Shown piece after piece: positions 8,934 through 16,088 of a stretch of DNA of 30,826 nucleotides. Each line of letters opens with the position of its first letter. Within the stretch, counting starts at the first letter, position 1. Position numbers and translations under genes: made by a program. This stretch comes from Oscillospiraceae bacterium (GTDB lineage Bacteria; Bacillota_A; Clostridia; Oscillospirales; Oscillospiraceae). The DNA is taken from positions 1 through 30,826 of the forward strand of contig CADADE010000038.1 of NCBI GenBank assembly GCA_902786615.1, given 5' to 3'. Below the pieces are notes generated by a model. It saw nothing but the letters and a program-made list of their open reading frames with translations. It searched no databases and had not been told where the DNA came from.

Positions 8934-8978
8934 GTCACCGGTCAGCGAACCGGTGACAGCTCCCCCGGAGGGGGGAGC
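8934..8978. repeat. Double-hairpin intergenic repeat upstream of uxuB
   Basis: Two adjacent palindromes are seen: GTCACCGGT (8934-8942) with ACCGGTGAC (8949-8957), then GCTCCCCC with GGGGGAGC within 8959-8978. The preceding bases CCCTCTCAGTC and this layout match a dispersed element I recall from Oscillospiraceae intergenic regions. It ends about 12 bases before the uxuB ribosome site GAAGGAG. Confidence 0.65.
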
Positions 8979-9003
8979 CAAGAAAGCGAAGGAGTAGAAG
9001 AAA

Positions 9004-10539
9004 ATGGTACTGAATAACGAATCTATCAAAAACAGAGAAGCATGGGAAGCGCTGGGCTATCGGCTGCCGAAATTTGACCGGGACGCCATGGTCGAAAAGA
9101 CTGTCAAAAATCCCACCTGGCTGCACTTCGGCGCGGGCAATATCTTCAAGGCCTTTCAGGCCGACGCCTGCCAGCGCCTGCTGGACGCCGGCCTTCATGA
9201 CATCGGCATTATTGCCGCCGAGCGACGCGAGAAAAAACCCGAGGTCAACGACAACCTCACCATCAAGGTCACGCTCAAGGCTGACGGCAATGTGGAAAAG
9301 GCCGTCGTCGCCTCCATCGCCGAGAAGGTCTATCTCTACGGAAACGAGGCGAGACTGAAAGAGATCTTTGAAAACCCGTCCCTCCAGATGGTGTCCTTCA
9401 CCATCACCGAAAAGGGCTACGCCCTCTATGACGGCAAGGGCGAGCTGCTGCCCGACATCGCCGCTGATCTCGCGGGCAAGCCAGAGGACGCGAAGAGCTA
9501 CATGGGAAAGATCACGGCCCTGCTCTGCGCCCGCTACCTCAAGAACAAGGCGCCACTCGCCATGGTGAGCATGGACAACTGCTCCCACAACGGCGACAAG
9601 CTCAAGGCCGCCATCACCTGCTTTGCGGAAAAGTGGGGCGGCCCCGGCTTCAATAAATGGCTCACCGAGAGCGTCAGCTTTCCCTGGTCGATGATCGACA
9701 AGATCACTCCGGGCCCGGACGCCTCCGTCGCCGCCATGCTGAAGGAGGCCGGACTTGCCGACGGCACGCCCTTTGTCAATGCCGAGGAATGCGAGTATCT
9801 GGTCATCGAGGATAACTTCCCCAACGGGCGTCCCTGCCTCGAGAAAGCGGGCATTTACTTTACCGACCGCGAGACTGTGGACAAGGTAGAGCGCATGAAG
9901 GTCTGCACCTGCCTCAATCCTCTGCACACCAGCCTTGCTGTTTACGGCTGCCTGCTGGGCTTCAATAAAATCTGGAAAGAGATGCAGGACGAAGACCTCC
10001 GCAAGCTGGTCGAGATCGTTGGGTACAAAGAGGGCCTGCCCGTGGTGACAGATCCCGGCATCATCCACCCGAAGGACTTTATCGACGCGGTGGTGAACGT
10101 CCGTGTACCGAATCCCTTCATGCCCGACATGCCGCAGCGCATCGCCATGGACACCTCACAGAAGCTGCCCATCCGCTTCGGCGAGACCATCAAGGCCTAC
10201 ATGGCCTCCGACAAGCTGGACGTGAACGATCTCAAGCTCATCCCGCTGGTGCACGCAGGCTGGCTGCGCTACCTCATGGCCATTGACGACGAGGGCAATG
10301 CCTTCGAGCCGAGCTCCGACCCGCTGCTCGAAACCGCGCAGGCTTACGTCAAGGACTTCAAGCTCGGCGAGAAGCCCGACACGAAGAAGCTCGAGGGCCT
10401 GCTGAGAAACGCTTCGATCTTCGGCGTCGACCTCGTGGAGGCGGGCCTTGCGGATAAGGTCTGCGCCTACTTTACCGAGCTCACCGCCGGGAAGGGCGCC
10501 GTTCGTGCGACCCTGCATAAATACGTCACCGAGGCATAA
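9004..10539 (+). CDS. uxuB: Fructuronate reductase, mannitol dehydrogenase family (UxuB)
   Basis: This 511-residue protein belongs to the polyol-specific long-chain dehydrogenases. In this context it should reduce D-fructuronate to D-mannonate with NADH, supplying the UxuA substrate. The N-terminal Rossmann region has HFGAGNIFKAFQAD (residues about 40-53). DNCSHNGDKL and SFPWSMIDKITP follow in the middle. The catalytic region is MKVCTCLNPLHTSLA, with Lys299, Asn305 and His308. KLPIRFGETI lies in the C-terminal domain. The ribosome site GAAGGAG precedes the ATG. The gene follows uxuA on the same strand with palindromic repeats between them. Tagaturonate or mannitol dehydrogenase activities are related alternatives, but the pairing with uxuA favours fructuronate reductase. 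Confidence 0.92.
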   Translation: MVLNNESIKNREAWEALGYRLPKFDRDAMVEKTVKNPTWLHFGAGNIFKAFQADACQRLLDAGLHDIGIIAAERREKKPEVNDNLTIKVTLKADGNVEKAVVASIAEKVYLYGNEARLKEIFENPSLQMVSFTITEKGYALYDGKGELLPDIAADLAGKPEDAKSYMGKITALLCARYLKNKAPLAMVSMDNCSHNGDKLKAAITCFAEKWGGPGFNKWLTESVSFPWSMIDKITPGPDASVAAMLKEAGLADGTPFVNAEECEYLVIEDNFPNGRPCLEKAGIYFTDRETVDKVERMKVCTCLNPLHTSLAVYGCLLGFNKIWKEMQDEDLRKLVEIVGYKEGLPVVTDPGIIHPKDFIDAVVNVRVPNPFMPDMPQRIAMDTSQKLPIRFGETIKAYMASDKLDVNDLKLIPLVHAGWLRYLMAIDDEGNAFEPSSDPLLETAQAYVKDFKLGEKPDTKKLEGLLRNASIFGVDLVEAGLADKVCAYFTELTAGKGAVRATLHKYVTEA

Positions 10540-10583
10540 GACAAGAACGTCATGAATACTGCCATTTCTGAGATCGGTGTGGT

Positions 10584-11150
10584 ATGGGTGAGTGGATCGA
10601 GATCGGTGAAAACTCTGATAAGACAACTCAAAGCGCTGAACTTGAAGATGGTACGACAACTACACTTACCGAGAACTTCTATGATGGGGAAAGACTTGCA
10701 CTTTCCTATATTCTGAACACAGAAGGCCCTCGTATTGATTATGATTTCAGCCCCGACCATGAATTCTTTGAACTTTTGTCAGAAAGCAATGGTCTCCTTT
10801 GGTATCAGGACTTGTCAGAGACGCAGTATTTGGAAATCATGGCAAAACTGAAACTGACGGATAAAGTCGGATTTGTCATTCGCACCGTAAATGTCGGTGA
10901 TCATGTTACTCTTGCGGACGGAACCGATATCGGCCTGTTTGTTGGGGGAGAGCTTGACGTATATACTGTTCTTGTTCCTCAAAATGGATTGCCTGATTCG
11001 GCAAAAGGGCAAGACAAGTTGGATGTTGTATTTCACGTCAAGACTAATGAAGCATATATCTGGCTTGAAGGCGATAAGATTTACTCCTACTTTCCGATTG
11101 TTGAGGGTGTACCTGTTACGTTTGAAATAATCAATAACACCGCTAATTAA
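10584..11150 (+). CDS. Truncated DUF4179-like protein (probable remnant)
   Basis: The 188-residue reading frame encodes a beta-rich sequence without signal peptide or membrane segment. The pattern near its start (GTTTTLTENFYDGERLALSY) resembles the central part of DUF4179-type extracytoplasmic proteins, which are normally membrane anchored and linked to sigma-factor control. Those proteins have an N-terminal cytoplasmic part and a membrane helix that are missing here: an in-frame stop lies 15 bases before the ATG and no good ribosome site is seen. The base composition is clearly more AT-rich than the uronate genes before it. I read it as the C-terminal fragment of a transferred gene. The family match is from memory and is uncertain. 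Confidence 0.4.
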   Translation: MGEWIEIGENSDKTTQSAELEDGTTTTLTENFYDGERLALSYILNTEGPRIDYDFSPDHEFFELLSESNGLLWYQDLSETQYLEIMAKLKLTDKVGFVIRTVNVGDHVTLADGTDIGLFVGGELDVYTVLVPQNGLPDSAKGQDKLDVVFHVKTNEAYIWLEGDKIYSYFPIVEGVPVTFEIINNTAN

Positions 11151-11170
11151 CAGCAAGCAAGTCACACTAT

Positions 11171-11206
11171 ATGAGCCTGCTTTTCCTTTTGGAAGAGCGG
11201 GCTCAT
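11171..11206 (+). terminator. Hairpin after the DUF4179-like fragment
   Basis: ATGAGCCTGCTTTT (11171-11184) pairs with AAGAGCGGGCTCAT (11193-11206) with G-U pairs allowed, 20 bases after the stop codon. The T-run is weak (TTTCT). Confidence 0.5.
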
Positions 11207-11224
11207 TTCTACGGGAGATTTCTG

Positions 11225-11287
11225 CGCTGTCTGATAATACCAAATAGGGATTTGGCATCAATCTTCCCTTCTGGGCGGCAGACAGCG
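11225..11287. other. Possible three-way-junction structured element
   Basis: A perfect 9-base outer stem (CGCTGTCTG 11225-11233 with CAGACAGCG 11279-11287) encloses two smaller stems, CCAAAT/ATTTGG (11240-11255) and CCC/GGG (11266-11275). The arrangement could be a folded RNA or a DNA site. No known RNA family was recognised. Confidence 0.3.
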
Positions 11288-11540
11288 ATACCCGGTTTTC
11301 TGTCATGTGATGGCACACTTGATTTTTCCTCATAACTGGATTATATTAGAGATCAGAAGTCTATAGACCACATTCCTGTGGCAACATATTGGCAACAAAA
11401 AAACGGATAGCCCATATCCGATGGAGAATACAGATAATCAAAATACTGTGAACCACATCGTCCTTACAAAACTGTTTAAGTCAAGCTTTGCAGGAGCGAG
11501 TGGGAATAAATTTGAAAGTATAATAGCAATCACGCATCGT

Positions 11541-11577
11541 ATCGACAAATCCAGAATCGGTTTCTGGATTTGTCGAT
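11541..11577. terminator. Perfect 16-base inverted repeat
   Basis: Arms 11541-11556 and 11562-11577 (ATCGACAAATCCAGAA and its exact complement) enclose a five-base loop, with TATTTT following on the + strand. This is a strong hairpin with terminator character but no gene ends directly before it; it may be the terminator of a lost gene. Confidence 0.5.
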
Positions 11578-11775
11578 TATTTTCATGCTCGAACGAAGGC
11601 GGTTTTGACCATCGTCGACCCTTGTCGACCATCGTCAATTTTCGCCACCAATACTAATACCAACAATCAATAATCAATAATCAATAAAAAAAATCAACCC
11701 TCAGCTTTCAGCATGAACGCAAGCAGGGGGATGAAAACGCCGCTGCGCCGCCTGCACAAAAGCATATTTTCCGCA

Positions 11776-11804
11776 TGGACAAGCGTTTTTTCTGCTGTTA
11801 TAAT
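11776..11804 (+). promoter_or_regulatory. Promoter of the MFS-nagA operon
   Basis: TGGACA at 11776-11781 and TATAAT at 11799-11804 are separated by 17 bases, close to the sigma-A consensus. Transcription would begin near 11811, which supports the MFS start at 11865 over an in-frame ATG at 11775. Confidence 0.75.
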
Positions 11805-11864
11805 GGTGCTGCTTCGGCAGCGCCTTTTTCACGGGCACATTTCTTTATAAAGGATATCGATACC

Positions 11865-12989
11865 ATGAATAACGATACTGTTCTGCGCCGCACGGGTTAT
11901 TTTACCTTCCTGCTCAGCGGCGTGTGCGCTATCTCCAGCGGCATTGTTGTGAGCTTTCTGCAGGATCTGCACGGGCTGTCCTTCGGCGTCACGGGTTCGC
12001 TGCTGTCCATGATGAACATCGGCAATATGGCGGCGGCCTTTCTCGCGGGCATTCTGCCGGGCAGGATCGGCCTCAGGAAAACGGTGCTGATCCTGAGCAC
12101 GGGCTACGCTCTGGGCTATCTCGTCAACGGGACCGCCTCCGCCGTGCCGCTGCTGATGCTGGCCTTTCTGCTGATCGGCCTTGCAAAGGGCTGCGTTTTG
12201 AATGCCGACTCCGTTCTCGTCGGCACACACACGGACGACCGCAAGACCGCCATGCAGATCATGCACTCCTTCTATGCCCTCGGCGCGCTGCTGTGCCCGG
12301 TGCTGGCCTCGCTGCTGCTCGGCTGGGGAAAGACGGCGCCCATGTTCGGCGTTGCGGTGATGGGTTTTTTCCTGTGGCTGGTCTATGCCCTAGCTCCCCT
12401 GCCCGGCCCCGTCGCGGCGGAAGGCGGCAAAACGCGCGATCTCTCTTTCCTGCGTGATCCCACCTTCTGGATTTTGACCATGCTGATCTTCTGCCAGAAC
12501 GCCGCGGAAAACAGCGTCACGGGCTGGCTCGTCACCTACTATAAAAACCAGGGCATTCTGAGCGGCGCTCTCTCGGGCTACACCATGAGCATCATGTGGG
12601 GCGCGACGCTGATCGCCCGTCTGCTGATCGCCTTTGTGCTGCCCATCAAGAATACCTTTAAGGCCCTCGGCGTCATGGGCTTTTTCTGCACGATCCTGTA
12701 CGCGGTGATGCTGACGCTCCACGCACCCGTGTCCGTGACGCTTGCGCTGTTTCTGTTCTCCCTGTCCATGGCGGGCGTGAATCCGATGGCGGTGGCCAGC
12801 ATCGGCAGCTCCCTGAATTCGGAGAGCATGGGCGTCATGCTCCCCATCGGCAGCATCGGCGGCATTGTCATGCCGGCCATCATCGGCGCGGTCGCCGACA
12901 GCGCAGGCCTTCACGCCGGAATGCTGTGCAATCTGGTTCCCTGCGCCGGGATCATGATTCTGAGTCTTTTGATGCTGCAGAAAAAGTAA
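11865..12989 (+). CDS. MFS transporter
   Basis: The 374-residue protein is a major facilitator superfamily permease with about twelve hydrophobic segments. The loop between helices 2 and 3 reads GILPGRIGLRK, a form of the MFS signature. A charged central loop (AAEGGKTRDLSFLRDPTF, about residues 185-202) separates the two halves. The start at 11865 follows AAAGGA and lies downstream of a consensus promoter. The stop TAA is one base from the ATG of nagA, so both are in one operon. This suggests transport of an amino sugar or a cell-wall fragment, but the substrate cannot be read from the sequence. The short length and lack of long loops resemble sugar-type MFS proteins. Confidence 0.85.
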   Translation: MNNDTVLRRTGYFTFLLSGVCAISSGIVVSFLQDLHGLSFGVTGSLLSMMNIGNMAAAFLAGILPGRIGLRKTVLILSTGYALGYLVNGTASAVPLLMLAFLLIGLAKGCVLNADSVLVGTHTDDRKTAMQIMHSFYALGALLCPVLASLLLGWGKTAPMFGVAVMGFFLWLVYALAPLPGPVAAEGGKTRDLSFLRDPTFWILTMLIFCQNAAENSVTGWLVTYYKNQGILSGALSGYTMSIMWGATLIARLLIAFVLPIKNTFKALGVMGFFCTILYAVMLTLHAPVSVTLALFLFSLSMAGVNPMAVASIGSSLNSESMGVMLPIGSIGGIVMPAIIGAVADSAGLHAGMLCNLVPCAGIMILSLLMLQKK

Positions 12990-12990
12990 G

Positions 12991-14109
12991 ATGCTGTATA
13001 AAAACGCACATGTTTTCACGCCGGACGGTTTCGTGCACGGTGGCTTCACCGTTGCGGACGGGCGCTTCGGCGAGGTCTTTGCCGGTGACCGGGACGGCGG
13101 CTCCGATCTCCGCGGCGCGTATGTGGTTCCGGGGCTTGTGGACATCCACATCCACGGCGCGGCAAATGCGGACTTTTCCGACGGCGACGCCGAGGGTTTA
13201 TGCCGCATGGCAGCCCAGCTCGCCAAATGCGGGGTGACAAGCTTTGCCCCCACCTCCATGTCCCTGCCCTATGAGAATCTTGCCGCCGCGTTTCAAAGCG
13301 CGGCAGAGCTTTGGGAGCGCCGCCCTGCGGGCTGCGCCCGGGTCATGGGGATTCACATGGAGGGGCCTTACTTCTCCGAAAAGAAAAAAGGCGCCCAGAA
13401 CGGCGCTTATTTGAAGCTGCCGGATCCGGACGGCTTTCGCAGACTCTGGGAGGGCTGCAGGGGCCTGGTGCGGATTGTGGACGTGGCGCCGGAATTGGAG
13501 GGCGCGGCGGCCTTTACCGCGGCGGCCCGTGCGCTGTGTACGGTTTCCGTCGCCCACACCGACGCGCATTACGACGCAGCGAGAGCCGTCTTTGAGGCGG
13601 GCGCAAGCCATCTCACGCACCTCTTCAACGCCATGCCGCCCATCCATCACCGCAGCCCCGGCGTCATCGGCGCGGCGGCCGAGCGGGACGATGTGGTCGC
13701 GGAGCTGATCTGCGACGGGCTGCACGTCCACCCCAGCGCCGTGCGCATGGCCTTTAAGCTCTTCCCCGGGCGCATCTGTCTGATCTCCGACGCCCTGCGC
13801 TGCTGCGGCATGCCGGACGGGGAATACGAGCTTGGCGGGCAACGGGTCTTTCTCTCAGGCGGCGTCGCCCGTCTGGCAGACGGCACGATCGCGGGCGCGG
13901 CCTCCGATCTGTACCGGGACATGCAAAATGCCATCTCCTTCGGCGTCGACCGGGACGAGGCCATCCGCGCCGCGACGATCCGCCCCGCACGGGAGATCGG
14001 CCGCGAGAGTGAAATTGGCTCCATCGAAGCAGGAAAGCTCGCGGACTTCGTCCTCTGCGGCGAGGATCTGGCTCTCAAAGCCGTCTACATTGGCGGCGAG
14101 AAGCTGTGA
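12991..14109 (+). CDS. nagA: N-acetylglucosamine-6-phosphate deacetylase NagA
   Basis: NagA removes the acetyl group from GlcNAc-6-phosphate to give glucosamine-6-phosphate, in the cytoplasm, using a bound divalent metal. The 372-residue amidohydrolase shows GLVDIHIHGAANADF at the N-terminus, the metal ligand Glu in GIHMEGPYFSEKKKGAQN, and His ligands in VAHTDAHYDA and HLTHLFNAMPPIHHRSPG. It also has the DGLHVHP loop and the catalytic Asp in CLISDAL. The length and all key residues are normal for the family. No separate ribosome site fits well because the ATG starts one base after the MFS stop; translational coupling is likely. No PTS or nagB is next to it, so phosphorylation of the substrate must be done elsewhere. 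Confidence 0.95.
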   Translation: MLYKNAHVFTPDGFVHGGFTVADGRFGEVFAGDRDGGSDLRGAYVVPGLVDIHIHGAANADFSDGDAEGLCRMAAQLAKCGVTSFAPTSMSLPYENLAAAFQSAAELWERRPAGCARVMGIHMEGPYFSEKKKGAQNGAYLKLPDPDGFRRLWEGCRGLVRIVDVAPELEGAAAFTAAARALCTVSVAHTDAHYDAARAVFEAGASHLTHLFNAMPPIHHRSPGVIGAAAERDDVVAELICDGLHVHPSAVRMAFKLFPGRICLISDALRCCGMPDGEYELGGQRVFLSGGVARLADGTIAGAASDLYRDMQNAISFGVDRDEAIRAATIRPAREIGRESEIGSIEAGKLADFVLCGEDLALKAVYIGGEKL

Positions 14110-14168
14110 TTCACCCCACGCCCTTCGACGCCCCTTTCCGACATGATGAAACGCGAGGCCCTTTAAAC

Positions 14169-14204
14169 CCGAAACGGGAGTCTCCCGTGAGACTCCCGTT
14201 TCGG
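14169..14204. terminator. Perfect 16-base hairpin after nagA
   Basis: CCGAAACGGGAGTCTC (14169-14184) and its exact complement (14189-14204) enclose a four-base loop. No T-run follows on either strand, but the stability and position between nagA and the convergent tRNA suggest a shared transcription barrier. Confidence 0.55.
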
Positions 14205-14210
14205 AAAGGA

Positions 14211-14276
14211 AGAAGGAGCCAACGGATACGGAGCTTTCGCCGCCCCGGCGGAAGCGGAGTGCAGTTGGCTTCTTCT
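14211..14276. repeat. Nested palindrome abutting the tRNA-Leu
   Basis: The outer arms AGAAGGAGCCAAC (14211-14223) and GTTGGCTTCTTCT (14264-14276) pair with one G-U. An inner palindrome GCTTTCGCCG/CGGCGGAAGC lies at about 14233-14255. The right end overlaps the place where the 3' acceptor strand of the tRNA should be. Confidence 0.6.
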
Positions 14277-14354
14277 GACGTGGGACTCGAACCCACACGA
14301 TGTCGCCATCGGCGGATTTTGAATCCGCTACGTCTACCATTCCATCACACCGGC
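14272..14354 (-). tRNA. tRNA-Leu (anticodon CAA) with disrupted 3' acceptor strand
   Basis: Reading the minus strand from 14354, the acceptor 5' strand GCCGGTG, a D-arm with GG, the anticodon stem-loop GCGGA-TTCAAAA-TCCGC, a long variable arm and the T-arm GTGGG-TTCGAGT-CCCAC are all present. The anticodon CAA and long variable arm identify leucine. After the T-stem (14280) the next seven bases are GTCAGAA, whereas CACCGGC is needed to pair with the 5' strand. The 3' acceptor half therefore does not match, and this copy is probably a non-functional remnant cut at the T-stem boundary. tRNA-finding programs may still report it. Confidence 0.7.
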
Positions 14355-14427
14355 ACGCTATGAGAGAGTATATAACAAAATTGAGAAAATAGCAAGCATT
14401 TCCTTGCGTATCCTGCAAAGTATCCGC

Positions 14428-14463
14428 AAAAGCGCGGGGATGTCCCGGACACCCCCGCGCTTT
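14428..14463 (-). terminator. Terminator of the diguanylate cyclase gene
   Basis: On the minus strand AAAGCGCGGGGGTGTC pairs with GACATCCCCGCGCTTTT, 14 bases after the stop codon. It is a long GC-rich stem ending in T residues, typical of an intrinsic terminator. Confidence 0.75.
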
Positions 14464-14476
14464 GGATTTGCCTGCG

Positions 14477-15853
14477 CTATTGTTTGCTTTTGTCCTGCAT
14501 GCCGGGCTCATAGAAGCTGCAGGAGCTGCGCCCGTGATCCTTCACGTAATACAGGGCGATATCGGCCTCATGGAACATCTCCTGCGAGTTCTTGTTCGCC
14601 TTGCAGAGAGATACGCCGACGCTCACGGAAACTGCGGGAAGCCCGTCCGACGTGTCCGCCAGATCCGCGTTGATCTGTTTGATCTTCGTCTCGATCAGGC
14701 GTTTGACGTCCTCGTTTACATGCACCATCAGCACCACAAATTCATCGCCGCCGATACGGCACACATAGTCATCCGAACGAAAGTTCTGCTTGAGTGCGGC
14801 CGCGATCTTCTGCAGTACCTTGTCCCCGACCTCATGGCCGTGCTGGTCGTTGATCGTCTTGAAATTGTCCGCATCGATAAGCAGGAACGCAGTCGTGGCG
14901 GAATCAACGCTCTTTCGGATCAGGTCATAGCCCGCGCGGTTATAGACGCCGGTCAGATCGTCGTGCGACGCCTTGAAGGAAAGATTGTCGATACTGCGCT
15001 TATAGGCGTTGTACATGGTGTTGTAGGTTCCCGCAAGATAGCGGAACTCATGCGCGCCGGTGATGGGAAGCTGCTGGTCATGCTTGATATGCTCCACCGC
15101 CTGCAGCAGCGGATTGATGCCGAGGCTTGTGGTCACCCAGGACAGCACGATCAGGCTGAAGGTCTGCAGGGCGATCAGGACCGTCATCCACACAAGATCG
15201 GTGCTCATGCGTTTTTCCATCCTGCTCTGCGTGTCGTGGGTCCCGTTTTTCAGGTCGTCGATGCACTCGTCGAGATGCGCGCGGATCAGCGCCTTGCGGT
15301 CATAATATCCGCTGTCGTGCATCATCGTGCGCGCCCGCTCCATCTTTTTCTCAGAAGAAAGCGCCAGGTCTCCTTCTCCCAGCCTGACCTCTGCCAGAGG
15401 AGCCGGAATGTCCGCGTCCCCCTGGGCGCTCAGGACAAGCGCCATAGCGTAATATTCCCGCTCCATCAGTGACACCGATTCCGCCATCGCTTGCTTCAGG
15501 GCGTTCAGCGCATCGCTGTCCGGCAGAGTCTTTTCCATGCGCTCGATTGCCTGTTCGCGGCGGCGGACATTCTCCGTCTCGTTGAAATAGCCTTCAAGGT
15601 GCCTCCGGTCGCCGATCACGGTGTAGCACTGAGCCTGTTCGGTAAGGTAATCCGAGGCTTTCAGAAGGCTGTCCGCGGCGTCCTGCAAATCTATGTAGCG
15701 ATCCATGGCGTCCGACAGCCCGTTGAAGGACTTGATCGTGCGATAGTTCGTGTACAGAAGACAAACGGTCACCGCCAGCGAGACCACCAGCATCAGCAGG
15801 AAGGTCATCCTGAGCGACAGGCCATCTTTTTTCAGTTTTTTAAGCCATTGCAT
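14477..15853 (-). CDS. Membrane-bound diguanylate cyclase (GGDEF protein)
   Basis: The 458-residue protein makes cyclic di-GMP from two GTP. An N-terminal membrane helix (about 17-37) is followed by an extracytoplasmic helical region (about 38-222), probably a four-helix-type sensor. A second membrane helix (about 223-245), a linker, and a C-terminal GGDEF domain (about 290-450) complete it. The domain has FKASHDDLTGVYNRAGYD, LLIDADNFKTINDQHGHEVGD, and an intact active site RIGGDEF (GGDEF 368-372). An inhibitory I-site RSDD (359-362) lies five residues before it, so product feedback is expected. It has its own promoter at 15956-15984 and a terminator. No c-di-GMP target gene is adjacent; an HD-GYP phosphodiesterase is about 8 kb away. 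Confidence 0.95.
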   Translation of the reverse strand: MQWLKKLKKDGLSLRMTFLLMLVVSLAVTVCLLYTNYRTIKSFNGLSDAMDRYIDLQDAADSLLKASDYLTEQAQCYTVIGDRRHLEGYFNETENVRRREQAIERMEKTLPDSDALNALKQAMAESVSLMEREYYAMALVLSAQGDADIPAPLAEVRLGEGDLALSSEKKMERARTMMHDSGYYDRKALIRAHLDECIDDLKNGTHDTQSRMEKRMSTDLVWMTVLIALQTFSLIVLSWVTTSLGINPLLQAVEHIKHDQQLPITGAHEFRYLAGTYNTMYNAYKRSIDNLSFKASHDDLTGVYNRAGYDLIRKSVDSATTAFLLIDADNFKTINDQHGHEVGDKVLQKIAAALKQNFRSDDYVCRIGGDEFVVLMVHVNEDVKRLIETKIKQINADLADTSDGLPAVSVSVGVSLCKANKNSQEMFHEADIALYYVKDHGRSSCSFYEPGMQDKSKQ

Positions 15854-15955
15854 TCCGTCGTTTCCCCCATGCTCTCGTCAATTCGCTTGTCGAGGCGCGC
15901 AGCTTGCCAATATGTAAGCCTTTTGGCCGAATAATGTCGATTTCATAACTATTAT

Positions 15956-15984
15956 ATTATGCCATCAAACAGCCGGGCTGTCAA
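15956..15984 (-). promoter_or_regulatory. Promoter of the diguanylate cyclase gene
   Basis: On the minus strand TTGACA (15984-15979) and CATAAT (15961-15956) are separated by 17 bases, about 100 bases before the start codon. Confidence 0.65.
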
Positions 15985-16024
15985 TACCTTCCAGAAAGCA
16001 GAAGCCATTTCCGATGAACGCGCG

Positions 16025-16055
16025 AAAACCGGGCGCGGGAAGCACCCGCGTCCGG
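16025..16055 (-). terminator. Terminator of the secreted 573-residue protein gene
   Basis: On the minus strand GACCGGACGCGGG and CCCGCGCCCGGTTTTC form a GC-rich stem with a short loop and a short T-run, 34 bases after the stop codon at 16089. Confidence 0.7.
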
Positions 16056-16088
16056 TCTTTATCTGCTCTGTTCGGTTTTTCCGTGCGC

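Larger units (their letters stand above)
11207..11775. other. AT-rich gene-free stretch with several palindromes
   Basis: I see no convincing gene here on either strand. The stretch holds two palindromes listed separately and a GGCAACA motif occurring twice near 11380-11397. It also has CGGATAGCCCATATCCG, a direct repeat of GACCATCGTC (11608 and 11624 regions), and a short tandem of ATCAATA units near 11665-11685. Such features are common at the ends of integrated elements, but no integrase is present. Confidence 0.5.

Noticed and set aside
11438..11638. 66-codon minus-strand frame in the AT-rich island
   Set aside because: It reads through the 16-base palindrome and repeats and has no ribosome site; probably non-coding, although similar frames may recur with the element.
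13855..14511. 218-codon minus-strand frame running through the tRNA-Leu
   Set aside because: Part of its sequence is just the translated tRNA; it also crosses hairpins and the nagA antisense, so it is not a gene.
14462..15472. 336-codon plus-strand open frame opposite the diguanylate cyclase
   Set aside because: The minus strand has an intact GGDEF protein with promoter and terminator; the plus reading shows no domain.
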